Positions 26,890 through 36,233 of a DNA stretch of 64,000 nucleotides are shown here, piece after piece. A program made the position numbers and the translations under genes. The notes under the pieces are model-generated. The model was not told the origin of the DNA and ran no database searches. It worked only from the letters and a program-made list of their open reading frames with translations. The DNA comes from Chloroflexota bacterium. GTDB lineage: Bacteria; Chloroflexota; Chloroflexia; Chloroflexales; Herpetosiphonaceae. Every line of letters starts with the position of its first letter. Position 1 is the first letter of the stretch. Location: the NCBI GenBank assembly GCA_020161265.1, contig JAIUOC010000001.1:1-64000 (forward strand), written 5' to 3'.

Positions 26890-28164
26890 TTATCGCGGTG
26901 TCGTGGATGTATGGGGAAAGGATACTTGTATGATTGTTCTTCGGATTTCATCTATGATGAGTAGTCCAAGGAAACCGAGCATCACGGCGATTTGACCATA
27001 GACGATCTGAATAATGCTCTGATGCATCCAAGCAATCACGCCTATTTGGGTTATCCCTGCGATCATAGTTATCCATGCCCCAAACGACCGATCGTGGGCA
27101 AGTTGATAGGTAATGATAATATTGGCGAGCGCATAACAGCTTGTTGCAGCTCCATACAACCATAACACATTGGCCATTGGGAGATACGCTGCACCAAAGA
27201 GCCAGACAAGGATTAGCTCAGGAATCGCCTTACAGACAGCGGTGATGAGTCCCGAAATACCAACGGTTATCAGCATACTGTTCCAGAACAGTCGTTGTTG
27301 TTCCCGGGGGTGCGAGGACTGTAACACGCGCGGAAAGAGAATTGTGCCGATCGTGGCGGTGGCAAAAAACACAACCCGACCAATCAGGGCTAATGCGGCA
27401 TACTGTCCCGCACTATGTGCCGGAAACCATACTTTCACCAATAAGACATCACTATTATTAATAAAGACCTGTCCCAAAAGATGGATCATAATGGGAATCA
27501 GCGTGGTCATTTGTATGGCTTGCGTTGTTGCCAGAACCGCAGGAGCGGGCTGATATTTCCTCATACTGACCCATGCAAGGATAATCGAACTACTGAAGGC
27601 GATGGTAGCCCCAATCACCCCCATCCCCATCGTGACGAGCAGTAATGCTCCGATAAGCCGGATGCCCATCTCAAGTTGGAAATTCCAGGCTAGCCGTCCA
27701 AAACGGGTACATCCTTGCGCGATACCACGCTCAACCCCAAGGGCATAATAGCACGTTAACCCAATTCCTAAGATGATAAATGGAAGTGGACTTGCTGTCT
27801 GAAAGAGGGTTTGCCAAAAGGATGCAAAAAGCCCCAAACCAAAGAGACTGAGCCATCCGCACGCCCACGCAATACGCCGTAGCGTGGTGATCATATGCTG
27901 GTTATTTGCACCAACGATAGCACGTGCTGCTCCCATCTGTAGCCCGCTGGTAATAAAGGTTGCAACCAGAAAGAGGGTGACGATTAAATTAATTTCAGCA
28001 TAGGCCGCTGGTCCAAGCCACCGTCCCATGAAGACATTGAACCCATAATTTCCTGCATTGACCAGCATCATGCTGATAAAGAGCCAGAATCCGGGCCTTT
28101 TTGTGAATTGTGCACTGATGATGGTCGTGATCGATTGGTGCGTTGGTTGGGATACGATGTGCAT
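26890..28164 (-). CDS. Polysaccharide flippase (Wzx/MATE-like)
   Basis: Likely moves lipid-linked sugar units across the membrane. The 424 aa hold about 12-14 hydrophobic helices with few charged residues, including NAGNYGFNVFMGRWLGPAAYAE, the typical N-terminal pattern of the PST/Wzx family, and FINNSDVLLVKVWFPA in the middle, also typical. AAGGA lies 7 bases before the ATG. It is the last gene of a leftward set with STAS, kinase, phosphatase and glycosyltransferase genes. Confidence 0.88.
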   Translation of the reverse strand: MHIVSQPTHQSITTIISAQFTKRPGFWLFISMMLVNAGNYGFNVFMGRWLGPAAYAEINLIVTLFLVATFITSGLQMGAARAIVGANNQHMITTLRRIAWACGWLSLFGLGLFASFWQTLFQTASPLPFIILGIGLTCYYALGVERGIAQGCTRFGRLAWNFQLEMGIRLIGALLLVTMGMGVIGATIAFSSSIILAWVSMRKYQPAPAVLATTQAIQMTTLIPIMIHLLGQVFINNSDVLLVKVWFPAHSAGQYAALALIGRVVFFATATIGTILFPRVLQSSHPREQQRLFWNSMLITVGISGLITAVCKAIPELILVWLFGAAYLPMANVLWLYGAATSCYALANIIITYQLAHDRSFGAWITMIAGITQIGVIAWMHQSIIQIVYGQIAVMLGFLGLLIIDEIRRTIIQVSFPHTSTTPR

Positions 28165-28214
28165 AGGGCATCCTTAATATGGGTCATGGTTCGGTATCGT
28201 GGGTATGCGCGAAC

Positions 28215-28550
28215 CTACCAAATACATAGTGCCGATTCAAGCGATGGACTGCTGGTGAAAACGCGATCAAATTTGGTGAGACTCACAATGCGTCGTGCCG
28301 CCTCAGATGTTGGCCAAAGAACTCGGATATCACCAGCGTGTTCCCGAACACGTTTAAGCACATTAACTAAAGCGGCCATTCCCGCGCTATCGAAAAACGT
28401 GACCGCACTCAGATCAATCACAAGATAGTTCGTTTGAGCAAGAATCTGATCGGCTATTTGGCGAAAGGTTGCTACTGCGGCAATATCAAAGCGCTCACTG
28501 AGCGTTAAAATGCCAATATTAATTGCTTTAGTTTGACTCGTAATGCTCAT
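28215..28550 (-). CDS. STAS anti-sigma factor antagonist, first copy
   Basis: Partner-switching protein that binds an RsbW-type kinase when unphosphorylated. 111 aa with the STAS motif VIDLSAVTFFDSAGMAAL; Ser55 is the expected phosphorylation site. The fold follows SpoIIAA/RsbV. AGGAG lies 6 bases before the ATG. Its start overlaps the end of the kinase gene by 23 bp, so the two are translated as a unit and probably form the switch pair. Confidence 0.9.
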   Translation of the reverse strand: MSITSQTKAINIGILTLSERFDIAAVATFRQIADQILAQTNYLVIDLSAVTFFDSAGMAALVNVLKRVREHAGDIRVLWPTSEAARRIVSLTKFDRVFTSSPSLESALCIW

Positions 28551-28977
28551 GGGGTGCTCCTAATAATTTGATTAACTGCCAATGATTGCCGGTTGGAGTC
28601 CGACGATAATCAAGCGAATCTACAATTTGTTCGACAATAAATAACCCATAACCACCTTCTTGGCCATGCTCAAGATCGGGGAGCGTGCGTTGTTCAGCCA
28701 GAAATGGTCTACCCCAATCGTAAATATTAATTTCAAGTTGATTCGACAGGGGATGAAAATATACATTAATTGCAATTGAACCTTCATCGTCAGATGCATA
28801 AGCATGGGAGATAATATTGGTGCAAATTTCATGAATCGCCAGCTCGATGTTATAGATCGCCTGTGAATTTTGTTCAATCACCGGTAATGTTTGGAGAAAT
28901 CGACGGATCGCAGTATTAATATCTACGAGCAAATCGATTCTGGCTGCAATAACCATATTAACCATACAATGCCTCAT
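28528..28977 (-). CDS. RsbW/SpoIIAB-like serine kinase (anti-sigma type)
   Basis: GHKL-fold ATPase of the HATPase_c_2 group that phosphorylates a STAS partner. 149 aa. The N-box ELAIHEICTNIISHAY carries Glu50 and Asn54; the ATP lid region has YDWGRPF and EGGYGLFIV. The ATG overlaps the stop of the upstream phosphatase gene (ATGA). A second Met at residue 5 or 8 is possible. The usual partner sigma factor gene is not next to it, so its target may be a glycosyltransferase, a response protein or an unlinked sigma factor. Confidence 0.9.
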   Translation of the reverse strand: MRHCMVNMVIAARIDLLVDINTAIRRFLQTLPVIEQNSQAIYNIELAIHEICTNIISHAYASDDEGSIAINVYFHPLSNQLEINIYDWGRPFLAEQRTLPDLEHGQEGGYGLFIVEQIVDSLDYRRTPTGNHWQLIKLLGAPHEHYESN

Positions 28978-30461
28978 GAGTTGGTTTTTAATATAATCAT
29001 TGTTCGATCATCTTCTTGAACACACCCATTGCCAAAGGCCTCAACTTGCTGAAAGAACAGGTTGCATAAGGCTGGTGCTGATAATCCATGATGATGGGCT
29101 AGGAGCTGGCAGATTCGCTGATAGCCAAACATCTCTTGTTGTTGGTTGTGGGTCTCATTAAAACCATCAGTTGCTCCAATCAAAATATCGCCTGCATTCA
29201 GAATTTGGGCATGGCTACCAGCACAAAGTTGTGGTAATACACCAATTGGCGGGCAATCAGCTTCAAGCAACTGGGTTTGCTCGTTGCTATAGAGCAATAC
29301 AGGCGCATGGCCCGCATTGGCGTACCAAAGCATGTGGGTTTTGGGGTGATAAATCGCCACAAAAACAGTGATAAATACTCCAACGGTTGTTAAGTCGTCA
29401 TAAAGATCTATATTCATGCGTTCAAGAATTGCTGCCGGATCATGGGTTGCAAGGGCCGCAGTTCTTAGGGCAGTTCGACTCAGCATCATGAGTAATGCTG
29501 CTGCAACACCTTTCCCAACAACATCACCAACCATAATGGCAACGCTTCCATCAGGCCGCTGTAGGACATCATAGAAATCACCCCCGACGCTGCGAGCTGG
29601 CTTGGCATACGCAGTGAGTTCGATATCAGCAATCTGCGGCAGTGGTGTATTCAGGAGGCGTTGTTGGACACGTTGGGCTAAAGCGAGATCGGCCTCGATT
29701 TGGATTTTGGCCAAACTTTCTTGATAGAGCATCTGTTGTTCAAGATGATGACTAATGTGCTCACAAATCGCCTGAACAAATTTGATATCGGTTGCGCTGA
29801 ACTCACCTTCTTGATGACAAATACCGAGTCCACCAGCAATAATGACCGAACGAATGGTAATCGGGACCCATAAAAGATTGGTAACTCCTAAGGATTGACA
29901 AATCGGATCGTGGTGGCTAAACAGGGTCAGTTGGTTCGTTTTAATTGATTGAAGGAGTCCTTCCGAGATTGGCACAACCCCGTGGATAATGCTATGTTGG
30001 AATCCTAAGCCTGCGCCAAAACTGATCCAAGCATTGGTGGTTTTGGTTAAACGCACAACTTCGCGCATGAGCGATTGCATTAACGTTGGCAGATCTGCGG
30101 ATTGCCCCATCGAAGCCCAAATATCATATAACGTTATTAATTGATCTTGGCAATCGATTAATTCATCCGTTAATAACTGGACATTCTGCTGATACTGGAG
30201 GAGTGCTGCGAGTAATCCAGCATCAGTATTCAGTCGTTCTTGCCAGCCTGGTTGTTGACTACCAACAAGATGCAATTCACCAATAACCTGTCCATTGACA
30301 ATTAACGGCGATCGATAGCTAACGCTAGTGATGCTGCTCTGGGCCGGCCATAGGTGTTGGTATCGATCATCAATCCATACACCAAATGCCTGCATACCCG
30401 TTTTGATCCAAGCATGGGCAATGGTTTCAAAAGCTGGAATATGGTGTACGATCATTGTCAT
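28974..30461 (-). CDS. GAF-domain PP2C phosphatase (RsbU/SpoIIE type)
   Basis: Dephosphorylates the STAS antagonist to turn the switch on. Residues about 100-245 form a GAF-like sensor that reads a small ligand or redox/light cue. The PP2C domain follows: KPARSVGGDFYDV (Asp295, Asp298), VGDVVGKGVAAALLM (Asp313), YANAGHAPVLLY, LIGATDGFNE and CVQEDDRTMIIL. 495 aa, no membrane helices. The start is ATG at 30461 or two residues later. The stop overlaps the RsbW gene start by 4 bp. Confidence 0.93.
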   Translation of the reverse strand: MTMIVHHIPAFETIAHAWIKTGMQAFGVWIDDRYQHLWPAQSSITSVSYRSPLIVNGQVIGELHLVGSQQPGWQERLNTDAGLLAALLQYQQNVQLLTDELIDCQDQLITLYDIWASMGQSADLPTLMQSLMREVVRLTKTTNAWISFGAGLGFQHSIIHGVVPISEGLLQSIKTNQLTLFSHHDPICQSLGVTNLLWVPITIRSVIIAGGLGICHQEGEFSATDIKFVQAICEHISHHLEQQMLYQESLAKIQIEADLALAQRVQQRLLNTPLPQIADIELTAYAKPARSVGGDFYDVLQRPDGSVAIMVGDVVGKGVAAALLMMLSRTALRTAALATHDPAAILERMNIDLYDDLTTVGVFITVFVAIYHPKTHMLWYANAGHAPVLLYSNEQTQLLEADCPPIGVLPQLCAGSHAQILNAGDILIGATDGFNETHNQQQEMFGYQRICQLLAHHHGLSAPALCNLFFQQVEAFGNGCVQEDDRTMIILKTNS

Positions 30462-30476
30462 ACGTTTCTACTACCT

Positions 30477-30809
30477 TTAGGCTGGAACCTTTGCTAGCGC
30501 TTCATCAAGGCTGTTGGTCAGTGCTAAAACCCGATCAAGCCTCGTCAGTTCTAGAATAATTTGAACTGGCTGTTGTAAACCACAAATCTGTAGACTCCCG
30601 TTCAGCATGGACACCTGTTTGCTTAAGCGTACCATCCACGCTAAGGCTGCCGAATCGACAAAATTGACCCGACTTAGCTCCAAAATAATATGCGGCAGCG
30701 TTAGTGATGGTTGCCATGAGCGTAAGTGAATCAGACTATGGACATCAAAGCGGCCTTCAAGATAGAGAATTTCGGCTTGCTTGGCTGGGTTCACGTGTCG
30801 ATTGATCAT
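30477..30809 (-). CDS. STAS anti-sigma factor antagonist, second copy
   Basis: 110-aa STAS protein with IILELSRVNFVDSAALAWMV, Ser53 in the phosphorylation position. The start at 30809 is fixed by AGGAG five bases upstream and by the ATGA overlap with the stop of the glycosyltransferase gene; a longer start at 30881 would lie inside that gene. Having two STAS copies in one operon with one kinase suggests different outputs. Confidence 0.88.
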   Translation of the reverse strand: MINRHVNPAKQAEILYLEGRFDVHSLIHLRSWQPSLTLPHIILELSRVNFVDSAALAWMVRLSKQVSMLNGSLQICGLQQPVQIILELTRLDRVLALTNSLDEALAKVPA

Positions 30810-32032
30810 AAAAGCTCCTGTTGGAGATGGGTTATGATTGGGGTCAAGGGTCGTAACGTTTGCAAGTGTAAGAGATACCAATCAGCGACATCACTAATTG
30901 GCAAGCCACATGCCGCTGCATAATTTTGCAAACCCAAACGATGGCTGGTAGCGGGATCGAGCAAAAGCTGTTCTAAGGCTTGCGCAAGGCTGGTAACGTT
31001 TTCAGGCTCAAAAAAAACGCCAGTAAAGCCTTCTTCTTCCACGACATCGGCCAGATCACCAAGGTTTGGTAAGATTGCGGCGCGACCATATGAGCCTGTT
31101 TGATGCAAGACCCCTGAACTTCCGGTCGTACTGGTATAGGGAAAGACGACAGCGGTTGCCGATTGAAAGAGGTCTGCGACCGCAGCTTCGGGCACATAGC
31201 CGGTAAAACGAACATTCGGGATGTGCTGATACTGGCGCTGAACTGTTTCTAAGTAGCCAGTTGCATTGGGGCTATCTGATCCTGCAATTACTAATTCCAT
31301 CGGCTGCTGGTGTTTGGATTGAACCTGCGCAAAGGCTTCAATCAGGGTTTCCACCTTTTTATACGTGCCAAACTTGCCAAAGGCCAAAAATCGGCAGCAA
31401 TCGCTGGTTGGAGGGGTGGGTGGTGGTGGGGTTTCAAATGCTCCATGCGGTGCAAGGAGCACATTCGTTGCGCCATATCCATGCTCTAAAATATCGACAT
31501 AGCGCGGAATTGTGACGGCCACCAGATCAGCTCGTAAGAGTTGGCGAGTTATGATCCGTCCTGCCATCTTGGTCAGCCAATTGATGACGCGATTTCCAGC
31601 GAAGCCTGCTTGGTTAAGATCAACAGTCTCCATAATATTGTGCAGAAGAACGACACTCGGAATTGCTTTTTGGCGGACGAACGCTGGAGTTAACAGGGCG
31701 AGTGCTGCTGGAATCCGCCGATTGCCAAAGGTGGCAAACTGAAGATTAAACAGCACCGCATCGGGGTTAAGCGATTCAATCGCCCGCAGCAGCCGATAGG
31801 GGGTATCCCAGCGATTAAATGCCCAACAGCGGATAATTCGGAGCGGAATTCCATCAATCTGGTTTGGTAGTTCGACCTGATCTGAGGGAAGTTGATCGGC
31901 TAAAATAATCAGTTCCGCAAGGTCGCGTTTTTGTTGAAAAGCCCGCACAAAGTGCCATGCATATTCATTGAGCGTACCCGTGCTTGGTGGGAAGGTTGTT
32001 ACAATCACGAGCCTTAAGCTGGGGTTTGACAT
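30806..32032 (-). CDS. Glycosyltransferase family 4
   Basis: Retaining GT-B enzyme that adds a sugar to a growing polysaccharide repeat. 408 aa. The N-terminal domain starts LVIVTTFPPSTGTLNEYA (with a typical G-rich P1 loop). The C-terminal domain has FGKFGTYKKVETLIEAF and VVFPYTSTTGSSGVLHQTGSYGRA, which match the donor-binding region, although the second Glu of the usual EX7E motif is altered. It overlaps the STAS gene by 4 bp and the GT2 gene by 68 bp. Confidence 0.87.
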   Translation of the reverse strand: MSNPSLRLVIVTTFPPSTGTLNEYAWHFVRAFQQKRDLAELIILADQLPSDQVELPNQIDGIPLRIIRCWAFNRWDTPYRLLRAIESLNPDAVLFNLQFATFGNRRIPAALALLTPAFVRQKAIPSVVLLHNIMETVDLNQAGFAGNRVINWLTKMAGRIITRQLLRADLVAVTIPRYVDILEHGYGATNVLLAPHGAFETPPPPTPPTSDCCRFLAFGKFGTYKKVETLIEAFAQVQSKHQQPMELVIAGSDSPNATGYLETVQRQYQHIPNVRFTGYVPEAAVADLFQSATAVVFPYTSTTGSSGVLHQTGSYGRAAILPNLGDLADVVEEEGFTGVFFEPENVTSLAQALEQLLLDPATSHRLGLQNYAAACGLPISDVADWYLLHLQTLRPLTPIITHLQQELL

Positions 32033-32789
32033 AACGACCTCGTAGGTTATTAAATTGAATGGTCAGAATATCGCGGACAAAGCGGTAGGTATCGCGGATA
32101 GGATGGACTTTTGAACCCGGGGCATCAATCCATTCGACCGGAATTTCAATGGTTTGGTAGTGGTATTTTTTTGCGAGAAACAATAATTCAAGGTCAAAGG
32201 CAAAGCCGGGCATTGTTTGGAGCTGGGCTAAGTGTTTGGCAACACTCTGGTGAAAGACTTTGAAGCCACATTGACTATCAAGAACATCCAACTGTAAGCC
32301 ATAGTGGACGATGGCTCGTAAGGTTGCACTCATTACCCGGCGAATCAGATTCCGATGTTGGGTATCGGCGGCGGTGGTTGCCCGCGACCCAATCGCGAGA
32401 TCGTATGCCCCCGCTTCGAGCAGTGGCAACAGCTGATGAATCTGCTCAATCGGGGTTGAGTTATCAGCATCTGCAAAGAGAATAAAATCACCACGCGCAG
32501 CGAGGATGCCTTGCCGAACAGCATGACCTTTGCCACAGTTAGTGGGGGTTCGCAACACACTAAGGTTAGCAAAATGGAGTTCTTCAAGCAGGGCAACGGT
32601 CTGATCGGTTGAGCCATCATCGCTAATAATTAATTCCCATGGACGGCCTAGCGCACAAAAACAGGCAATAATCGCTCCGATAGTGGGTAAAATCCGTTCT
32701 TGTTCATTGAAACAGGGAATCACCACCGAGATATGGGGTGTTTCGGTAAGTGGCTCTGTTTTCCATAGGTCATAGCGTATGTCTGCCAT
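31965..32789 (-). CDS. Glycosyltransferase family 2 (polyprenyl-phosphate type)
   Basis: GT-A fold enzyme starting SVVIPCFNEQERI, with ISDDGSTDQTV and LFADADNSTPI as nucleotide and metal motifs. The C-terminal part has the acceptor-side CGFKVFHQSV and IEIPVEWIDAPGSKV typical of dolichyl-phosphate glucose or mannose synthases. 274 aa without membrane helices. First gene of the leftward operon, 197 bp from the divergent giant membrane gene, so both promoters lie in 32790-32985. The overlap with the next gene is unusually long (68 bp) but both reading frames look real. Confidence 0.88.
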   Translation of the reverse strand: MADIRYDLWKTEPLTETPHISVVIPCFNEQERILPTIGAIIACFCALGRPWELIISDDGSTDQTVALLEELHFANLSVLRTPTNCGKGHAVRQGILAARGDFILFADADNSTPIEQIHQLLPLLEAGAYDLAIGSRATTAADTQHRNLIRRVMSATLRAIVHYGLQLDVLDSQCGFKVFHQSVAKHLAQLQTMPGFAFDLELLFLAKKYHYQTIEIPVEWIDAPGSKVHPIRDTYRFVRDILTIQFNNLRGRYVKPQLKARDCNNLPTKHGYAQ

Positions 32790-32985
32790 GGAATGATCCC
32801 CGTCCTAGTTAAAAAATACGATACGTTGAGCATACGGACTTGCTGCTCATCTGCGTATGGTCTAACAGTCCACCATGACGATAGCCCTTTTGCTTGGTGC
32901 TATGATGCTTCGTAGCGTATGTCATCATGCTGTCAGGATGGATTGCTATGTTTGTTGAGATACATCGGTATGCTGAGAGGAATCG

Positions 32986-35900
32986 ATGAGGTACAAGTGT
33001 ATGCAGCGTCGTGTTCCAATTAATCCCTATCTACTGACGGCCTTGATATTGGTGATTGCTTTTCATGGCATCTTGCTGGTATCAGGGAATTTTAAGCGCA
33101 CCTATGATGCCTATGTGCATATTTTTTTTGCGGATCACTATCGGCGAACGTGGTTTGATCATTGGGATTATCGTTGGTATACCGGCTTTCCGCTGATTAG
33201 CTATCCACCAGGCTCACAACAATCAATTGGGTTGTTGGGGATGGCGATTGGCTTACTGCCAGCGTTTGTGGTAGTGCAAGTAGCGGCATTGCTCAATTTA
33301 ACCCTCGGCATGTATCGGTTTGCCAAACTGTGGGTTTCGGAGGAAGCAGCAGGCTATGCTGCGCTATTAATTGTGTTCAGTTCGAGTATCTGCGAAACGG
33401 TGCATGTGTTTGGGCAGCTACCCACAACCTTTTCGTTGGGATTTTTGTTGAATACCCTGCCATTTGTCAAGCGCTGGTTAAGTCAGGGTGATTGGCGTGA
33501 TCTGATCCGAGCGTGGTTACTGCATGCAGCAACCACGGCGGGTCATCATGTGACCACATTATTTGGGGCAGTCTTTTTTGCTGGCCCAGTAATTCTGTTG
33601 GCGCTGGTTGAGGCATTTCGTCAGCCAAAAGCCGATGAGGATGTGCTGCATCCTGCTCAGATTAGCCGTTCGAATATTCGACCACTCATTGTTCGCCGCT
33701 TACGCCGAATTGCTCCGCCATTCATCCGCACGGCGATCTATGGGCCTGGCTTGATTGCGGCCTTGGTACTGGTGGTCTTACCCTATTGGCTCTGGAGTAG
33801 CAGCGATCCAATTAGCCAAGTGCCGATTCCGCATGCATCGCGAGACTCTTTTTTAGAAAATCCAAATGCAGGGATTGTCTTTTGGTTATTGCCCTATGGC
33901 TCGACCTTGTTGGTGCTGCCGTATCTCTTTTATAAAGGGTTTTTTAGTCGGGCATGGCCCATGGCGCTCTCGATTAGTCTGTTGTTTCTGCTTGGTACTG
34001 GCGGTACAACCCCGATTCCAAAGGCCTTGTTGGGTGGCGCGTTTGATATTTTAACCCTTGATCGCTTTACCTTTTGGGCAACAATTTTATTCACGCCCTT
34101 GCTTGGGGAATTTGTGGTGAGCATGCGCCGTGGCAACCTTGCGCGCTATCTGCGTGAACAATTCGGACGAAGCATGTGGCGCACGACCCAAGTTTGTTGT
34201 GTGTTGATATATGTTGGGGTGGCAGTGTTTACCTCAAACTTTACCCAATTCCGCCGCTTTCAGCCTGATCCGATTGATCCTGCGCCGTTAGTTGCCTTTC
34301 TTGAAAAAGATGAACATTGGCGCTGGCGCTATCTCATGCTGGGGTTTGGTGATCAGATGGCATGGGTCTCGGCGCAAACGACCGCGACGACGGTCGATGG
34401 CAATTATCATTCAGCCCGTCGCTTGCCAGAATTAACCACAACCCCAGTTGAGCGGCTTGAGGGAGCTAAATTCCGTGGGATTCCCGGGATTGGTTCGTTA
34501 CAGCAATTTTTGGCAGTTCCCGATAAATACAACCTCAAATATGTATTTTCCAATGATCAATTTTACGATCCGCTACTCTATTTTTCAGGTTGGCATCGGG
34601 TTCAACGCCTCGAAAACGGGTTGGTGGTGTGGGAACGGGAAGATATTCCACCCTTACCTGAGATCTTGCCTCGGCGGGAAATTCCCTGGTTTCAACGGAT
34701 TATGTGGGGAATAGTGCCACCTACCGCCCTAGGCTTAGGAATTTTGGCCTTGAGTGCGGGCCTATGGGGACCACGCCTGCGACGGATGCTTCGGCCATTG
34801 TTGCCGCCTCGTATTCCAATCATTCCCTATGAACGCTGGTGGCATACGTTTGATCAATTGCTTAAACGTTGGTCAGTTGTGCCAGCTACTAACGATCAAC
34901 GCCGAACGCGTTGGCAAATTTGGCGGACTTTGTGGCAAAAGCTACCAAAGCTTAAGCCTGCTCCGCCATCGGCATATGCAGTTCGAAATGGATTACTAGG
35001 CTTGATTCTGCTTGCTGGAGCTTTTACCAGCTGGCGGCATTATACTCAAGTGCAACAAAGCCCCGAAACTGTTGTCTTGGCATATTACGATGATCTTGAT
35101 TTTCGACGGTTTTCAGCAGCTTATGCCCGGCTTGATCCACAAACCCGCCCGACCTATGACCAATATCTACTTGAACTTTCAGTTCAAGGGGGCTTAGTGG
35201 CTTCATATGGCAAATTAGATTCGGTCATTGTTAACGATTTGGGGGGTGACCAAACAACACGGATCGTCGATGTAGAAACACGCTGGGTCACGGCACTCAA
35301 CGAATACCCAACCAGAGAACGGTTGATCTTGGTTAAGCGTGATGGTCAATGGTATATCCCGACTGCCAAAGTAGATGTACGGGTTCCGCCTGATACATTT
35401 ATTCGACAAGCTGCGATTGATTGGTTTGCGGCTGGACGACGACGAGTCACCACGACGATAACCTCGTTTGCTGATGTCCAAGATCGGCCTAAACTTTCTG
35501 TCCTTTCATCGCGATTGGTTTCCTATCAAGGGCGTACTAGTATTGTTGGCGAGGTGTTGAATCTCGATGTTGATCCCGCTGATCTGACCGTAACTGGAAT
35601 CCTCTTTGATGAGAACGATCGAGAACTGACCCGCTATAATGCCCAATCGGTGATCAATCATAAGATTTTGCCGAAAGAAGTAACTCCCTTTCGAATTGAC
35701 TTTGAAGGAGTAGCTGGGGCGGTGCTGAGCGATACATTAACCGCTGGCGAATTCAACCCCAATGCATTCTCACCAGTATCCTTCACCTCACCAATTGACC
35801 ATTTTACGGTCTACGCCAAAGCAGTTGTGACCAATCGCGATCTTAATCGGGGGTTAGCAGTGCAAGATGTTATTGTAACTGCGGATGCAGAACAGCAGCA

Positions 35901-36231
35901 GATTCACTTGACTGCGATCAATAATGGTACGGAAGAAGCCACTATTCCGCATATTTTGCTAACCTATTACGATGCAAATGGTGACGTGGCATGGGTTGAT
36001 CACGCTTTTGTGGCAAGTTCGATTCGTCCGCAACGCTCAACAGCGGTAAGTATTCCCATTATTCCTGTATCAGCAATTCAGATTATTAAAACTGATGGCG
36101 ATACGGTGGTCAACGCCTTGGTTGAAGCAGGGATTCCTGATGCTGAGCCGAGCTATCTTTTAAGCTTGCCTGCAACAACAGGTTATGCTGCGGTTCGCAT
36201 CAGTATTCATGGCTATTTTGCGGAGAATTGA
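32986..36231 (+). CDS. Large GT-C-like membrane glycosyltransferase with C-terminal beta domains
   Basis: 1081 aa. The first 590 residues hold about 10-12 helices. The start has RTYDAYVHIFFADHY (Asp41, His45) and TGFPLISYPPGSQQS, the pattern of membrane proteins of the PTPS-related/GT-C kind, which use lipid-linked donors. After a further helix (about 665-685) the rest is extracellular: a region resembling DUF4440/SnoaL-type folds (YYDDLDFRRFSAAYARLDP) and then two Ig-like or FxLD-type domains. Start at 32986 has GAGAGGA. The exact sugar or protein acceptor cannot be told. It shares a divergent promoter region with the operon to its left. Confidence 0.7.
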   Translation: MRYKCMQRRVPINPYLLTALILVIAFHGILLVSGNFKRTYDAYVHIFFADHYRRTWFDHWDYRWYTGFPLISYPPGSQQSIGLLGMAIGLLPAFVVVQVAALLNLTLGMYRFAKLWVSEEAAGYAALLIVFSSSICETVHVFGQLPTTFSLGFLLNTLPFVKRWLSQGDWRDLIRAWLLHAATTAGHHVTTLFGAVFFAGPVILLALVEAFRQPKADEDVLHPAQISRSNIRPLIVRRLRRIAPPFIRTAIYGPGLIAALVLVVLPYWLWSSSDPISQVPIPHASRDSFLENPNAGIVFWLLPYGSTLLVLPYLFYKGFFSRAWPMALSISLLFLLGTGGTTPIPKALLGGAFDILTLDRFTFWATILFTPLLGEFVVSMRRGNLARYLREQFGRSMWRTTQVCCVLIYVGVAVFTSNFTQFRRFQPDPIDPAPLVAFLEKDEHWRWRYLMLGFGDQMAWVSAQTTATTVDGNYHSARRLPELTTTPVERLEGAKFRGIPGIGSLQQFLAVPDKYNLKYVFSNDQFYDPLLYFSGWHRVQRLENGLVVWEREDIPPLPEILPRREIPWFQRIMWGIVPPTALGLGILALSAGLWGPRLRRMLRPLLPPRIPIIPYERWWHTFDQLLKRWSVVPATNDQRRTRWQIWRTLWQKLPKLKPAPPSAYAVRNGLLGLILLAGAFTSWRHYTQVQQSPETVVLAYYDDLDFRRFSAAYARLDPQTRPTYDQYLLELSVQGGLVASYGKLDSVIVNDLGGDQTTRIVDVETRWVTALNEYPTRERLILVKRDGQWYIPTAKVDVRVPPDTFIRQAAIDWFAAGRRRVTTTITSFADVQDRPKLSVLSSRLVSYQGRTSIVGEVLNLDVDPADLTVTGILFDENDRELTRYNAQSVINHKILPKEVTPFRIDFEGVAGAVLSDTLTAGEFNPNAFSPVSFTSPIDHFTVYAKAVVTNRDLNRGLAVQDVIVTADAEQQQIHLTAINNGTEEATIPHILLTYYDANGDVAWVDHAFVASSIRPQRSTAVSIPIIPVSAIQIIKTDGDTVVNALVEAGIPDAEPSYLLSLPATTGYAAVRISIHGYFAEN

Positions 36232-36233
36232 TC

